Under the pieces are notes generated by a model. That model saw nothing but the letters and a program-made list of their open reading frames with translations. It did no database searches and had not been told where the DNA came from. DNA of 64,000 bases from Dyella sp. GSA-30 (GTDB lineage: Bacteria; Pseudomonadota; Gammaproteobacteria; Xanthomonadales; Rhodanobacteraceae), in contig NZ_AP027042.1 of the NCBI RefSeq assembly GCF_027924605.1, forward strand, positions 3,511,524-3,575,523, read 5' to 3'. Position numbers and translations under genes: made by a program. Positions 35,586 to 45,389 of this stretch are shown piece after piece. Positions within the stretch are counted from its first letter, which is position 1, and every line of letters begins with the position of its first letter.

Positions 35586-36808
35586 GGTGCCGATTTACTC
35601 GCGGGTTTGGACCTACTTGAGCTGGCCGGCGCGGTCAACACGACGCTCTCGCCAGGATTCAACCCCGAAAGGATTTGGGTGCGGCTTGGTCCGCGCACGC
35701 CGACCTGCACGGTGCGCGCAACGATTGCACCGCGCTCGCTGACCTCCACTTGCGTTTCCCCTTCCGCGTCGTAGAGCGCAATGTTCGGCACGGTGATTGC
35801 GCTTGGGGCGTCTAGAATGACGACTGTCGCGGCGAACCTTTGGCCGGGCAACCAACCGTACTTCTTTGCGGCGTCGACGGGAACCGGTAGTTTCATGGTC
35901 AGATAGTTAACCGGTGACTCGCCCGCCAGCCGCGTCGCGGCCGCGGCTACCCAGGAGATTCTCGACACCGCTTTCTGTTGCGGTTTGCCCAGTTGCGAGA
36001 GTTCGACCTTCATGCCTTCCAGAATTCCTTGCGCCTCGATCTGCGGCAAGCTCAGTTCCACTTCCATCGCTCGGATGTCAGGTAGGGTCGCGAAGTTGTT
36101 GCCCGCCCACATGCTTGCCCCGGCGCGCGGCTTCTGTCCGGACCAATCCGCCTCGAGCACAACGAGGCCTGCATGTGGTGCGCGAATCTCGAGTGCAGCC
36201 AGATCGTTACTCAGCTCTTTCGCCCGCCCTTCAAAGGTAGCGCGTCGCACATCGATCGGGGCGATTTCGGCGCGCTCGCGAACCGCAAAAAGCCCTCTCT
36301 GCCAAGCGAGTGTGGTCTTCTTCTGTTCCAGGAAATTCTGATCCTGTATCGCGTCGAGTACGGTGTTGCGCGCAACGGCCAGACCACCAGCGTTCGCGTA
36401 GCGCCGAGCAATCGCAAGCGAGCTGTCCACTTGCAATGAACTCAATTCGAGTTGATCCCACTTGCTCTCGAGCTCGATCTTCTTGGCATCGTACGTAAGC
36501 GTATTACGTTGCAGCTCGAGCAATGTCGCAGCCAATTGGCGTTTGCTCTGCTCGTCCGAAAAGCGCGCGATCAAGTCGCCCTCTCGTACCACGCTGCCGT
36601 CTTCCACTATCCAGTCGATCCGTCGCTGAGACCATTGTGCGCCCGGGACGACAAGCGGTGTCGCTTGCACGGCGCGCAAGCTACCCTCGCCGTGCAGCAC
36701 GAAGGTCGCGGAAGCCCGCTCGACGCGTTCCACCACCAATGCGCCGTCGTCCGAGCTGGCACAAGCACCTAGTGCTAACGCAAATACAACGAGCCAGAGA
36801 CTGCGCAT
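35582..36808 (-). CDS. Lipoprotein periplasmic adaptor (HlyD/MFP family) of the efflux operon
   Basis: A 408-aa membrane-fusion protein. The N-terminus MRSLWLVVFALALGACASS is a lipoprotein signal with lipobox LGAC, so the protein is lipid-anchored. The lipoyl-like halves are split around an alpha hairpin (QLAATLLELQRNTLTYDAKK; KELSNDLAALEIRAPHAGLV), and the beta-barrel and membrane-proximal parts follow (GWLPGQRFAATVVILDAPSA; GLNPGESVVLTAP). The start shares one base with the preceding stop (TAATG). Adaptors of this type link the FtsX-type permease to an outer membrane channel such as TolC; no channel gene is in this operon. Confidence 0.88.
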   Translation of the reverse strand: MRSLWLVVFALALGACASSDDGALVVERVERASATFVLHGEGSLRAVQATPLVVPGAQWSQRRIDWIVEDGSVVREGDLIARFSDEQSKRQLAATLLELQRNTLTYDAKKIELESKWDQLELSSLQVDSSLAIARRYANAGGLAVARNTVLDAIQDQNFLEQKKTTLAWQRGLFAVRERAEIAPIDVRRATFEGRAKELSNDLAALEIRAPHAGLVVLEADWSGQKPRAGASMWAGNNFATLPDIRAMEVELSLPQIEAQGILEGMKVELSQLGKPQQKAVSRISWVAAAATRLAGESPVNYLTMKLPVPVDAAKKYGWLPGQRFAATVVILDAPSAITVPNIALYDAEGETQVEVSERGAIVARTVQVGVRGPSRTQILSGLNPGESVVLTAPASSSRSKPASKSAP

Positions 36809-38751
36809 TATGGTGTCGGTGTCGATGATTCAACGACATGCGGCTGGATCTCGACCCCCACCGGTTGGTCGGGTTTCAGCACCATCTTCGTTGGTGCAAG
36901 CGAGATGCGCAGATCGACAACAGGCACGGGGTCGACACTCGATTTGCTGTGCACGGCGAGGCCAATGTCCTCGATGTGGCCCATCGCGCTCTGCCCGGAA
37001 CCGCCCTCCAGGGTCACGATTACCGCATCACCCTGCCGTACACGTGAAAGGTCGCGCTCCGTCAGTGTTGCATGCACGGCAAGGGCGGACATATCCGGAA
37101 TTTGACCGACGGATTGACCGTTCCATATCTGCGATCCCACATCGAACTTCTCGCCGTTCCAGTTCGCGCCGCGCTGAAAAACGCCGTCGCGCTGCGCAGT
37201 GACGTTGAGATTGACGACGATAGCCTGCAACCGCGCGATATCGTTATCGAGCCGCATGACAGCTGCGTCGATGAGATGCTGTTCCGCGGCGCGCTCCGCT
37301 GTTGCAGCCTGCTCGCGCCGGGCAATCACGGAAAAACGTTGTTCGACGCGTCCGCGCTCGATCCAAAGCTTTTTGTATACTATGCCGGGCATGGCAGCCT
37401 CAGGCAGGTTCGCTTTTCTCTGTGCCTTGATCACTTCTGCTTGAGCTGAAGCGGTGGCCAGCGCTTCGTTGCGCGCCCTTTCGGCGAGATCGAGGCGAAT
37501 TCTTTCCTGTTCGCGGCGCTTTTCCTCAAGTTCGCCTTGTCGGGACACCAGTCTCTTCATCACGTCGCGGCCATCGTAGGAGAGGATGGGATCGCCCCGT
37601 TTGACCAGTTGTCCGTCGCTCGCTATCTGCGTGATCGTCAATGGCCAGAGATCTTCGACAAAAGGCGGCAAAACGGTGCCTCTGTCCAGCGCATAGAGTT
37701 CTCCATCGGCGTGTATGGTCTTGGGACTGTCGTCCATTCTGGAAACCGCGCTTGTGGTCTCATTGGTTTTCGAGCTGTCGACGCGAACGCTCATGCCCGG
37801 CCTTAGTGGCAACTTGCTCGCATCGAGCCCTATGTCCACCGTGAAATAGCGGCCGTCACCCCATTCGGACCGTGTTTGCGGCGCGCCGGATATGGATGTG
37901 AGCAACCCGCTCGCGTCGACACGCGGCAAGGCATCGAAATGAAGATGCAGTCTCTGCCCTACCGCTAGTTCCGCACGGTCCGATTCAATCACGTAAGCAC
38001 GCACCTGCATTGTTCCGGCACCAACGATCTCGCCGATTTGTTGCCCCGGAAAACTAGACGATCCTTCCTCAAAACGACTGCCGTTGCCGAGCCGTGAGCT
38101 GAACTCATGGATAAAAACACCGGCCCGTGTGGCGTGAACTTCGGCCGCATCGACTTCGGCTTGGTCGTGGTCGCGCTGTACGCGATACTCTTCAAGCTCG
38201 AGTTTCCCATCGTTTTGCCGGCGATCTACGGCTTCGCGTGCATTCGCTTGTTGCTGCTGCTTCAGTTCGAGATCGCGATTCGCGCGCGTGAGTTCGGCCT
38301 GATAACGATCATAATCCAGTCCGGACAACAGCGATTTTGGTAGCCCCGCGTCAACTTTCGCAGCATCGAAAGCGGCTCGCGCATCGATCGTGGCCAGCTC
38401 GGCGTCAAACTCTTTGAGTCGAAGTTCGGCAACCTCTTTGACGATTTTAGCCTTGAGCTCATCGATCGTTTCATCGAGCTTGCGTATTTCAGCCGCAGGC
38501 GCGGCCGCATCAATGCGCAACAGGACATCGCCGGGTTTCACCACAGTGCCGTCGGGCAAAAAATAACGCAGCACGACGGGCGAAGAGCTAGACAGAGGCG
38601 CGAAGATTGGTTGCGCCTCACTTGCGCGCACCTCACCCGTAAAGATCACAGCGTGCGCCTGTATCGCCACAAAACCCAGCGCGAAAGTAAAGCCCTTCCC
38701 GAGCGTAAGCGCCTGCGCTCGGGAAAAGCAGAGGCGCTGCTCAAGCGGCAT
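36808..38751 (-). CDS. Double periplasmic adaptor: two HlyD/MFP modules in tandem
   Basis: This 647-aa protein is about twice the usual size of a membrane-fusion protein. It begins with a hydrophobic export segment (FTFALGFVAIQAHAVIFTG), then a first adaptor module (FLPDGTVVKPGDVLLRIDAA, hairpin to about residue 230, beta-barrel to about 330). A second module begins at about 360 (ASDGQLVKRGDPILSYDGRD) with its own coiled hairpin and a final barrel (RVRQGDAVIVTLEGGSGQ). The ATG 38751 lies inside the end of the ATPase gene (11-nt overlap); the longer upstream frame would overlap more and lacks an export signal. The operon therefore encodes three adaptor modules for one permease. Confidence 0.8.
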   Translation of the reverse strand: MPLEQRLCFSRAQALTLGKGFTFALGFVAIQAHAVIFTGEVRASEAQPIFAPLSSSSPVVLRYFLPDGTVVKPGDVLLRIDAAAPAAEIRKLDETIDELKAKIVKEVAELRLKEFDAELATIDARAAFDAAKVDAGLPKSLLSGLDYDRYQAELTRANRDLELKQQQQANAREAVDRRQNDGKLELEEYRVQRDHDQAEVDAAEVHATRAGVFIHEFSSRLGNGSRFEEGSSSFPGQQIGEIVGAGTMQVRAYVIESDRAELAVGQRLHLHFDALPRVDASGLLTSISGAPQTRSEWGDGRYFTVDIGLDASKLPLRPGMSVRVDSSKTNETTSAVSRMDDSPKTIHADGELYALDRGTVLPPFVEDLWPLTITQIASDGQLVKRGDPILSYDGRDVMKRLVSRQGELEEKRREQERIRLDLAERARNEALATASAQAEVIKAQRKANLPEAAMPGIVYKKLWIERGRVEQRFSVIARREQAATAERAAEQHLIDAAVMRLDNDIARLQAIVVNLNVTAQRDGVFQRGANWNGEKFDVGSQIWNGQSVGQIPDMSALAVHATLTERDLSRVRQGDAVIVTLEGGSGQSAMGHIEDIGLAVHSKSSVDPVPVVDLRISLAPTKMVLKPDQPVGVEIQPHVVESSTPTP

Positions 38752-39415
38752 GATCGAGCTCAATCTTACCATCGCGCAGATGTATTCTGCGTTGCGCGCG
38801 TGCGGCAACGTCAGCATCGTGCGTCACGAGGACAATGGTTTGGCCTAGCTCGTGTACCTCTTCGAATAGGGTCAATACGTCGGCAGCGCTTTTCGAATCG
38901 AGATTCCCGGTTGGTTCGTCGGCCAGCAGGAGTGCTGGCTGCATCAGCAGCGCACGCGCGATCGCTACGCGTTGCATTTGCCCGCCGGACAATTGATTAG
39001 GCCGATGCCCTAGCCGCTCTATCAAGCCCATGCGTTCGAGCAATACTCGCGCCCGCCCCTCGAGATCAAGTGCCGGCTTACGTAGAAATCGACCCGGTAG
39101 CAGTACATTTTCGAGCACCGTCAGCCTTGCGAGCAACTGGAACGACTGGAATACGAAGCCGATGCGTCTATTGCGAAAATCACTGGCTTGTTCGTCGTCG
39201 AACGTCGATATATCCGTGCCTTCGAGACAATAGCGGCCTGAGGTCGGGCTATCGAGGCGGCCCAAGATGTTCAATAACGTAGACTTGCCTGACCCGGACG
39301 GCCCGACGATGGCAACGAACTGCCCGGCCGGAATGTAAAAACTGACTTCACCAAGCGCCTGTATTGTCTGCCCGCCAACTTTATAATGGCGCGTGACACG
39401 TTCCAAGTTGACCAT
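38741..39415 (-). CDS. ABC transporter ATPase, MacB/LolD type
   Basis: A 224-aa ATPase with Walker A GPSGSGKSTLLNILG, Q-loop GFVFQSFQLLARLTVLENV, signature LSGGQMQRVAIARAL, Walker B LLLADEPTGNLD and H-loop VLVTHDADVA. The wording of the Walker B/D-loop (ADEPTGNLDS) is typical of the LolD/MacB/FtsE group that pairs with FtsX-type permeases. It is the first gene of the operon, and its 3' end overlaps the double adaptor. The promoter should lie in 39416-39633, where no clear boxes stand out. Confidence 0.95.
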   Translation of the reverse strand: MVNLERVTRHYKVGGQTIQALGEVSFYIPAGQFVAIVGPSGSGKSTLLNILGRLDSPTSGRYCLEGTDISTFDDEQASDFRNRRIGFVFQSFQLLARLTVLENVLLPGRFLRKPALDLEGRARVLLERMGLIERLGHRPNQLSGGQMQRVAIARALLMQPALLLADEPTGNLDSKSAADVLTLFEEVHELGQTIVLVTHDADVAARAQRRIHLRDGKIELDHAA

Positions 39416-39633
39416 GCGATTTGTCGCCCGATTGAAGGTAGTAATTCTACCCGCTCACGACTCCAGGTGAGTGGCTGGTTCGATCGTCAAGTTTTCCGAG
39501 CTGTATCGGTATGCGGACAGTGCAAAAGGTGCAGAGATCGACTGGCACAGCGGAAATGATGGAACCAAACAGAAGTCCTCCTGCAGCAGCCCGGCGCTGG
39601 GCGGTGCAACTGGACGCTACAAATACTCATCGA

Positions 39634-41694
39634 CTAGATTGACGATATCGTCACAGAAGGACCTGCCCCGTACCGATAGAGAATATCGACCGACTTCTCG
39701 CGGGGCAAGGCCTCGCGAGAAAACTCCGCTTGTATCTTGCGCTGTTGCCGACGCTTGGGGTCCCAATAGCAACGACTGAGGACGAGATAGTTGACGTCGC
39801 CGCTGATCTCGATGGCTTCGCCGTCCCAGTGGCTGACGAACGGGTGTGCTCTGAGCAGGCGGAAAAATTCGGTCAGCGGGACCGCCGGCGAATTTTCTTG
39901 CTCCAAATCGATAAGCTTACTCACCGTTCGCCGCGTCAGTCGCTCGGAGTAGCTAGAATAGTCCACGTGTTCCGGCACGCCCGCTCGCGCGTCGTCGAAT
40001 CCGACGTAGACGACGGGGGCGTTGGCGCTGAGAAACGTCGCGAATACGTGCATAACGACGGTGGCGGCTAAGCTTCGCGGCGTACCGTTGAAGACCGGCT
40101 TGAAAAACTTGTCGTGGTCGACCACCGCCGGGATGAGTTGCCTTAGATCAACACCCCATCGTGTCCGCTCACGCTGCAGGCGCTGAACGATCGAAATGAA
40201 ACTGTTTTCGCGGATAAAAATGTCTTGTGCGGCGACGGCGAGCGGGAAGTCAAAAAGGTATACCCTGCCCTTCTCACGTTCGCTTACGAATGCGGCAAAA
40301 CACAAATCGCGGTAGGTCGTCGACCACCATTCCAAAAGAACCCAGGCATCTGCGCTGCCATCGCTTGGCTCGATTATCGAAGTCAGCGCTGTTATCGGCA
40401 GGTGCTTCGCCATATCGATCCGGCGTGCGCGTACTCCCGCTAGATTCTCCAGCCAGTTAGTTCGGGATCGAACGACTTCGATCGTCTGCGTATCGTAAAG
40501 ATTAGGTCGCGGAAGATCGTATGGACACGAACTTTGGCAACTTACGAGGGCTTTCGCGAATGCCTCGGGGCTTAGATCATCGCGATCCATTTTCTCGTCG
40601 AAGGCGCCGCTCCATGGTTGGACAAGCATGGATTCGGTATTCCCAAGCGAAGCCTGGGTTTTGCCGGTCTTTACCGAAGGGACTCGTTGATGCTGGCGAT
40701 TTGCTGAGAATCGGCTGATCTGCGGCAGGTATCCTAGTGTTGCGTAAACGGTGTCCTGTATCATTTCGATGCGCGATCGTTTGCACTCCTGGGCTAGTTC
40801 GCGGTATTCCAGCTCGGTGCCGAGCAGCGGATCTACACCTTCGTCACCGCTAACCCAATAGCCGTGCGTATTGACGTGCGGGACCAGCTCGCCGTCATCG
40901 TATTCTTCCAAATATACGTTAAGCGATTGCTTGTCCACGACTCCAAGCAGCAAGGCGTCGAAGCCATTGGCCCGGAGATGACGAAGCTGGCAGGTCAGGT
41001 GGGCGAGGATGGATTTGTCCGCGGACGGCTTGACGAGCCTCGGTAGCACCAGCAACGTCGGCCCCCTGTACGGGTGTGATTCTTGGCTGACCGGGAATCG
41101 GCGGTACGATGGATCAGACAATATCCGTGCATAAGCGTCGGCTATTTCGCTTTCTGCTTCGCGTACTTGTTCCGCGTTTCTTGCGGACGTCGAGCGGTCA
41201 CATCTGCGCGACGCAGCTTTGTTTTCGACGTATTCGACCAACTCCTGTTCGCTTAGCGTCAAATTCTCGCGAACCAAGCCGTGATCGCAATCGTCTTCAC
41301 GGATTCGCAGAGGGCCCCAGTAAAGAACTACGCAAGGCCCCGCGAAATAGCCACGCAATGCACGCGGATCCGGCAGTAGAGATTCGCAGGCAACTATTAA
41401 TCGAGTCGTCTCTACTTGCCCAGCACTCTTCGCTGTGCGTTCGACATACAGACGCCCCGGGTTGAATTGGACATGCCCAGTGACCTGTATACCCCCACGT
41501 AGCAATAGGACCGCGTGTCGGATGACCTGACGAAGGCGACGATCGTCAGGCAATTCGCCAGCATTCGCGGCATGCGCACTTGATAGTATATCTTCGAGCC
41601 GTTCGCATACGGATTTGACATCCTGGGCTCCAGAAGAAGCAAGCTCTCTTACGCCAGCTGCTACGTCGCATTGGCTGGCTAACGGAAGGGTCAT
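39634..41694 (-). CDS. Divergent GH13 (alpha-amylase superfamily)-like protein
   Basis: A 686-aa protein with weak but ordered GH13 features: a barrel opening helix and strand (LTCQLRHLRANGFDALLLGV), a motif II-like VRARRIDMAKHLP in which RIDMA carries the nucleophile-type Asp, and LLEWWSTTYRDL then VYVGFDDARAGVPEH in the positions of motifs III and IV. The N-terminal ~200 residues are unlike typical amylases, and the C-terminus is a small beta domain. The conserved motifs are altered, so activity is uncertain; glucan processing or transfer is possible. Its ATG overlaps the stop of the GT4 gene upstream (ATGA at 41691-41694), which implies a shared task in polysaccharide or glycoside metabolism. 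Confidence 0.45.
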   Translation of the reverse strand: MTLPLASQCDVAAGVRELASSGAQDVKSVCERLEDILSSAHAANAGELPDDRRLRQVIRHAVLLLRGGIQVTGHVQFNPGRLYVERTAKSAGQVETTRLIVACESLLPDPRALRGYFAGPCVVLYWGPLRIREDDCDHGLVRENLTLSEQELVEYVENKAASRRCDRSTSARNAEQVREAESEIADAYARILSDPSYRRFPVSQESHPYRGPTLLVLPRLVKPSADKSILAHLTCQLRHLRANGFDALLLGVVDKQSLNVYLEEYDDGELVPHVNTHGYWVSGDEGVDPLLGTELEYRELAQECKRSRIEMIQDTVYATLGYLPQISRFSANRQHQRVPSVKTGKTQASLGNTESMLVQPWSGAFDEKMDRDDLSPEAFAKALVSCQSSCPYDLPRPNLYDTQTIEVVRSRTNWLENLAGVRARRIDMAKHLPITALTSIIEPSDGSADAWVLLEWWSTTYRDLCFAAFVSEREKGRVYLFDFPLAVAAQDIFIRENSFISIVQRLQRERTRWGVDLRQLIPAVVDHDKFFKPVFNGTPRSLAATVVMHVFATFLSANAPVVYVGFDDARAGVPEHVDYSSYSERLTRRTVSKLIDLEQENSPAVPLTEFFRLLRAHPFVSHWDGEAIEISGDVNYLVLSRCYWDPKRRQQRKIQAEFSREALPREKSVDILYRYGAGPSVTISSI

Positions 41695-42992
41695 TTTCTT
41701 TCCAGGAGCCGCTGGTAAAGCGACTGTACCTTATGCGCTGTCTTTTCCCAACTCAGCGTGCCGGCTTCCGCTCGAACCTTTTGGCTTACCTCGGCATGTG
41801 CTCCACGATCGCTCAAAAGTTCAATTACGGCGCGGCTAATCGCGGCGGAATTCGCGGGCTCAATGCGCGGCGCGCTCGTCAGGATTTCCGCGACTCCTGA
41901 ATTGCTCGAAATCACCGCCGGAATCCCAATCGAAGCGGCCTCAATGGCTACCAGGCCGAACGGTTCCGAGATAGAAGGCATTACCAAGATGTCGCTACTC
42001 TCCAAAACCTGCCGCACTTCGGAGAATCCTAAAAATCCGACGAACGAGAAATGCTGAATCAGCTGCAGAGCGCGGACCAATGAGCGCAAAACCGCCATCT
42101 CTTCCCCGTCGCCAACGACCACGAATCGAGTCGCCGGAAATCTCTGCAGGATTTCCGTTGCCGATTCCACGAAATACTCGGCGCCTTTTTGGTAGGTCAA
42201 GCGCCCGATAAAAACCACCGTCTTGGCTTCGTCCTGTTTTCGCTCGCGCCGAACCGATGTATCATTGGCGATCGCTCCGTTATAGATCACTTCCAATTTC
42301 GCGGAATCGCAGCCGTATTTTTCAGCAACGGTCGCTCGCGTATACTGACTTACGGCAACTACCGACTGCGCGCTGTCGATCCCGAGCTTTTCGATCCGAC
42401 AAATATTTTTGTCAGGGGTGGCCGACCGGTCGTGCTCGGTGGAATGTACATGCGCAATCAAGGGAACGTCCAGGCGCTCTTTTATTCGTACTGCCGCACC
42501 AAACGTCAACCAATCGTGCGCATGTATAAGATCAAAATGTTTGCGTGACTTACGCACGAGTTTCTCGCATGCGTCCGCATAAGCGGTCGAGCAAGCGTCG
42601 TTTGCGCCATAAGCGCTGGCGGTCGGAAGGAGGCGGGAGTGGCGAAAGCTGGAGTGACGAGCTTGCTCGTCCAGGTCCATCGCGATCACTTCGACGCCCT
42701 TATAGGCAGGATAAGCCTCATTTCGGCCAGGAAGTCCCGGCAGCACGAAAGTGATGTGGAGAGGCTCATAACATCCCAAATGGGCCAATAGTTCTCCACA
42801 AGCCCGCCCTAACCCGCCGCTGATCCTGGGTGGTAGTTCCCATCCAAGCATGAGAATGCGCATGGTCTCGGCCTCGCACGGGGAAATCAAATCGTCATCG
42901 ACTATAGGCTCCGTTGGACGGCGCGGAGCGTAGCCTGTACGAACCAAGGTCGACCCATTGCCTGATTTTTTTGAATGCTCTGAATCGGCCAT
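41691..42992 (-). CDS. GT4-family glycosyltransferase (GT-B fold)
   Basis: A 433-aa retaining glycosyltransferase. MRILMLGWELPPRISGGLGR is the acceptor-side first strand and glycine loop, FDLIHAHDWLTFGA is typical of the glycogen synthase/GT4 group, and the donor-binding half shows VVFIGRLTYQKGAEYFVESA and the E-x7-E motif SEPFGLVAIEA. The frame begins 44 residues before MRILML; the internal ATG at 42860 is a reasonable alternative start because the extra segment lacks family similarity. It is coupled to the GH13-like gene downstream, and the pair may build or modify a glucan. The sugar donor cannot be read from the sequence. Confidence 0.85.
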   Translation of the reverse strand: MADSEHSKKSGNGSTLVRTGYAPRRPTEPIVDDDLISPCEAETMRILMLGWELPPRISGGLGRACGELLAHLGCYEPLHITFVLPGLPGRNEAYPAYKGVEVIAMDLDEQARHSSFRHSRLLPTASAYGANDACSTAYADACEKLVRKSRKHFDLIHAHDWLTFGAAVRIKERLDVPLIAHVHSTEHDRSATPDKNICRIEKLGIDSAQSVVAVSQYTRATVAEKYGCDSAKLEVIYNGAIANDTSVRRERKQDEAKTVVFIGRLTYQKGAEYFVESATEILQRFPATRFVVVGDGEEMAVLRSLVRALQLIQHFSFVGFLGFSEVRQVLESSDILVMPSISEPFGLVAIEAASIGIPAVISSNSGVAEILTSAPRIEPANSAAISRAVIELLSDRGAHAEVSQKVRAEAGTLSWEKTAHKVQSLYQRLLERK

Positions 42993-43179
42993 TTTGACTG
43001 GAATCTGCCCCGCTTAGAGATTTATGCTTCGTATGCTCGCACACAAGTATTGGCCCTCGAACAAGGAATCTTCGCTCTCTTCGCCTGCTTTCCGAGCATG
43101 GCCTGCGGCAAAGATCTGCGCGTGCACAAACGACACGTACTTCGGGGCCGGTATGCTCTATTAGATGAGCACCCCGCCG

Positions 43180-44631
43180 CTACGGACGGCTGACGCTCGG
43201 TCGATCTGGCCCATCAAACGCAGGCGCGATAAGGGTCGCCGACTCCTTTCCATAGAAAAACAAGATCTGGTCTATGAGCTCGTCTTGCTTGGCCGTGTGC
43301 CGATAGATTCCGGGAGGGAAATATCCCGCTTTCATGCGGGCGATTCTTGCAGTCCCGCCGAAGATTTGACCGGGCATCACTTGGGGAATGGTTACGTTAG
43401 AGCCCGCAGAATGTACGCTCTCCCAGATTACGCCGCCAGAGGCGATGTACGCGGGATAGCTACGGTAGTCATGCCACAACTTGGGTATCGCAACAGATAG
43501 CGGAATCAGTATCGACGTAAGCAATGCCAGGCCTGCCAATCGCGTTGCCGCTGCGGGCTTGCGAGTCGCGAGATATGACGCAACGGAGCCAATAGCTATT
43601 AGTATGTAGACTTGACGAACAGTGTCGTGGCGCTCACAGCAGACCACGCCGAATTGATAGAGTGAGGCTACCAGAGTTAAAGCTGACGTGATCAATAGCG
43701 ATGCAGCTAATGCCAGCCGCATGGCCTGCGCATCTCTATCGATCGATTGAGCTTTCGGCTTGGTCGAGAGCGCCAAGTAAACTCCGAAGAAAAATAGAAC
43801 CTTCGAAAACAAGGAAAATGCGCTCGACTGCAAAGCCGCGAGTCCGTCGACGCTCGCAGCCAACTGAGCAAAAAAGTAGTCAAAGAGCGCGCGAAAAGCT
43901 CCCACAGGATTGTGTCCGACCGAAGCATCCCCAAAAATTTCGCGAGTGGTTGTGGCGCGCCCCCGCAGCGCGAGATAAATTACGGCTAGTGCGACGAGTA
44001 AAGGCAACGCGAATGACAAAATCGCCTTAGTGCTTCGTTGCCTGAATATGAAAATAGCCATCGAAGCATAAACGGCCGTGAACATCGCTCCGACCTCGCT
44101 GCTGGCTGCAGACACGACGAGCGCGACGGCAATCCAGAGCTTGCCATTTCCGCGCTCAATGCGCCCTCCCCAGTCCAAGGCTAGTATTGCGAGAGCAGCA
44201 ATAACGGTCGGGAGATATGCTGCGACCCCTGCTGGCCAGTAAAACACCTCGGCCACCTCATGGCCCAGAAGCAGCATGGCGAGCGTTGCTGCCACCGCGA
44301 GCCTAGCTGGCCGACTTCTCCATGTCGGAATGAGCGGCACGGTTACCAGTGCGATCCAAAACAGCGAAACAAAGGGAACTACCAGCGGTGATTTGAAGAA
44401 GTCTATTGCACGGCAATAGAAATACAGCAGCAACTCCGATAGCGGCCTTGGGCTAAAATTAAAGATCCTGTATATGGTTGCGCTGAAACCACGGCTATGC
44501 AGGTCGTTCAAAAGATAAAATTCGTCGAGCCAGGGCCCTAGCGGGATCAGTCCGGCAAACAAAAGAAGTATGACAAAAGCCCCCGCCACGACTAAGCGGT
44601 TTGTGGCTCTTTCCACTGAGATGACGTGCAT
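43180..44631 (-). CDS. Polytopic membrane protein, possibly glycosyltransferase-like
   Basis: A 483-aa protein with about ten hydrophobic spans (first: LVVAGAFVILLLFAGLIPLG; then LVVPFVSLFWIALVTVPLIP and others), and a soluble C-terminal end of ~80 residues. The early loop PLGPWLDEFYLLNDLHSRG has an acidic pair after TM1 that recalls GT39/GT83-like (C-type) glycosyltransferases with their Asp/Glu in the first periplasmic loop. I do not recognise a specific family. Start 44631 (MHVISVERA) was chosen because GGGGGA lies 8 nt upstream; the longer open frame upstream reads as non-coding. It stands alone, diverging from the exporter gene at 45390. Confidence 0.6.
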   Translation of the reverse strand: MHVISVERATNRLVVAGAFVILLLFAGLIPLGPWLDEFYLLNDLHSRGFSATIYRIFNFSPRPLSELLLYFYCRAIDFFKSPLVVPFVSLFWIALVTVPLIPTWRSRPARLAVAATLAMLLLGHEVAEVFYWPAGVAAYLPTVIAALAILALDWGGRIERGNGKLWIAVALVVSAASSEVGAMFTAVYASMAIFIFRQRSTKAILSFALPLLVALAVIYLALRGRATTTREIFGDASVGHNPVGAFRALFDYFFAQLAASVDGLAALQSSAFSLFSKVLFFFGVYLALSTKPKAQSIDRDAQAMRLALAASLLITSALTLVASLYQFGVVCCERHDTVRQVYILIAIGSVASYLATRKPAAATRLAGLALLTSILIPLSVAIPKLWHDYRSYPAYIASGGVIWESVHSAGSNVTIPQVMPGQIFGGTARIARMKAGYFPPGIYRHTAKQDELIDQILFFYGKESATLIAPAFDGPDRPSVSRP

Positions 44632-45389
44632 CGTGCAGTTCCCCCAGAGCGCTTGAACTCCATGCCAGGGATCTGATCGTACACGGTGGAAACTTCGACG
44701 TCGATGGTCGCAACAGGCATACGGTAGACCCGTCGTTTGGTCTGCGAACTCTACCGCGTTTTCCCCATGTTCGGCGAACGAAGGCAATGTCGAAGTATTT
44801 CGCGGCGGTGGTAAAACGAACGGCATGTATGGTTGAGGAAGCAGCGGGCGACGATGACTCTCCGCATTGCCGAGACGTTGCTGCGCTGAGCGCGGAAGGG
44901 CTAGCGCACCTAGCACGGGCGATCCAGGGCGGCTAGCGTGCAGGAACCGGCAGCCGTGCCAGACAAGCAAGATCTTGCGCATTTCACTGGGCTATTTTGC
45001 TTGAGCGGATCTTCGATGGCGCGCGGTCGAGCCGTGATGCGGAACTGTGAGATCGTTCAACGTTTTGGAGCAAGAGTTGCGCAAGTACCGCTCGGCGCAG
45101 CGTGTTCGATCCGCCACTTCGAACGCGTCAGTCGGCGCTCGTGGCCAAGCCTGGAAGCGATCGAACTGCCGACTTTGGCTTGGACCAATCGATTCACTCA
45201 CTACTCCTGGTGGTGGCAGAAGCGATATATCATCAGTACGGTATGTGCCGATGGGAGCTTGAGCCACACCCAACAGCCTTCGGTGCTGAATGGGACGGGG
45301 CAGCCGGAGGGGACTTCGCGGCTGGCCGCGTTCATTGCCGAGCCGTAGCCGAATCAAACAATTGGGCCTGCAGGTGGACACGCTTAATC
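44632..45389. other. Divergent non-coding stretch before the exporter gene
   Basis: These 758 bp separate the divergent membrane protein and exporter genes. Open frames run through them on both strands, but none has a ribosome site with protein-like content. The region presumably carries the promoters for the polytopic protein and the + strand half of the PKS cluster; no convincing boxes were seen. Confidence 0.4.

Noticed and set aside
45102-45389. 96-residue N-terminal extension of the exporter
   Set aside because: The extension lacks membrane or family character; MVFNFLLKQ is the usual start of this exporter type.
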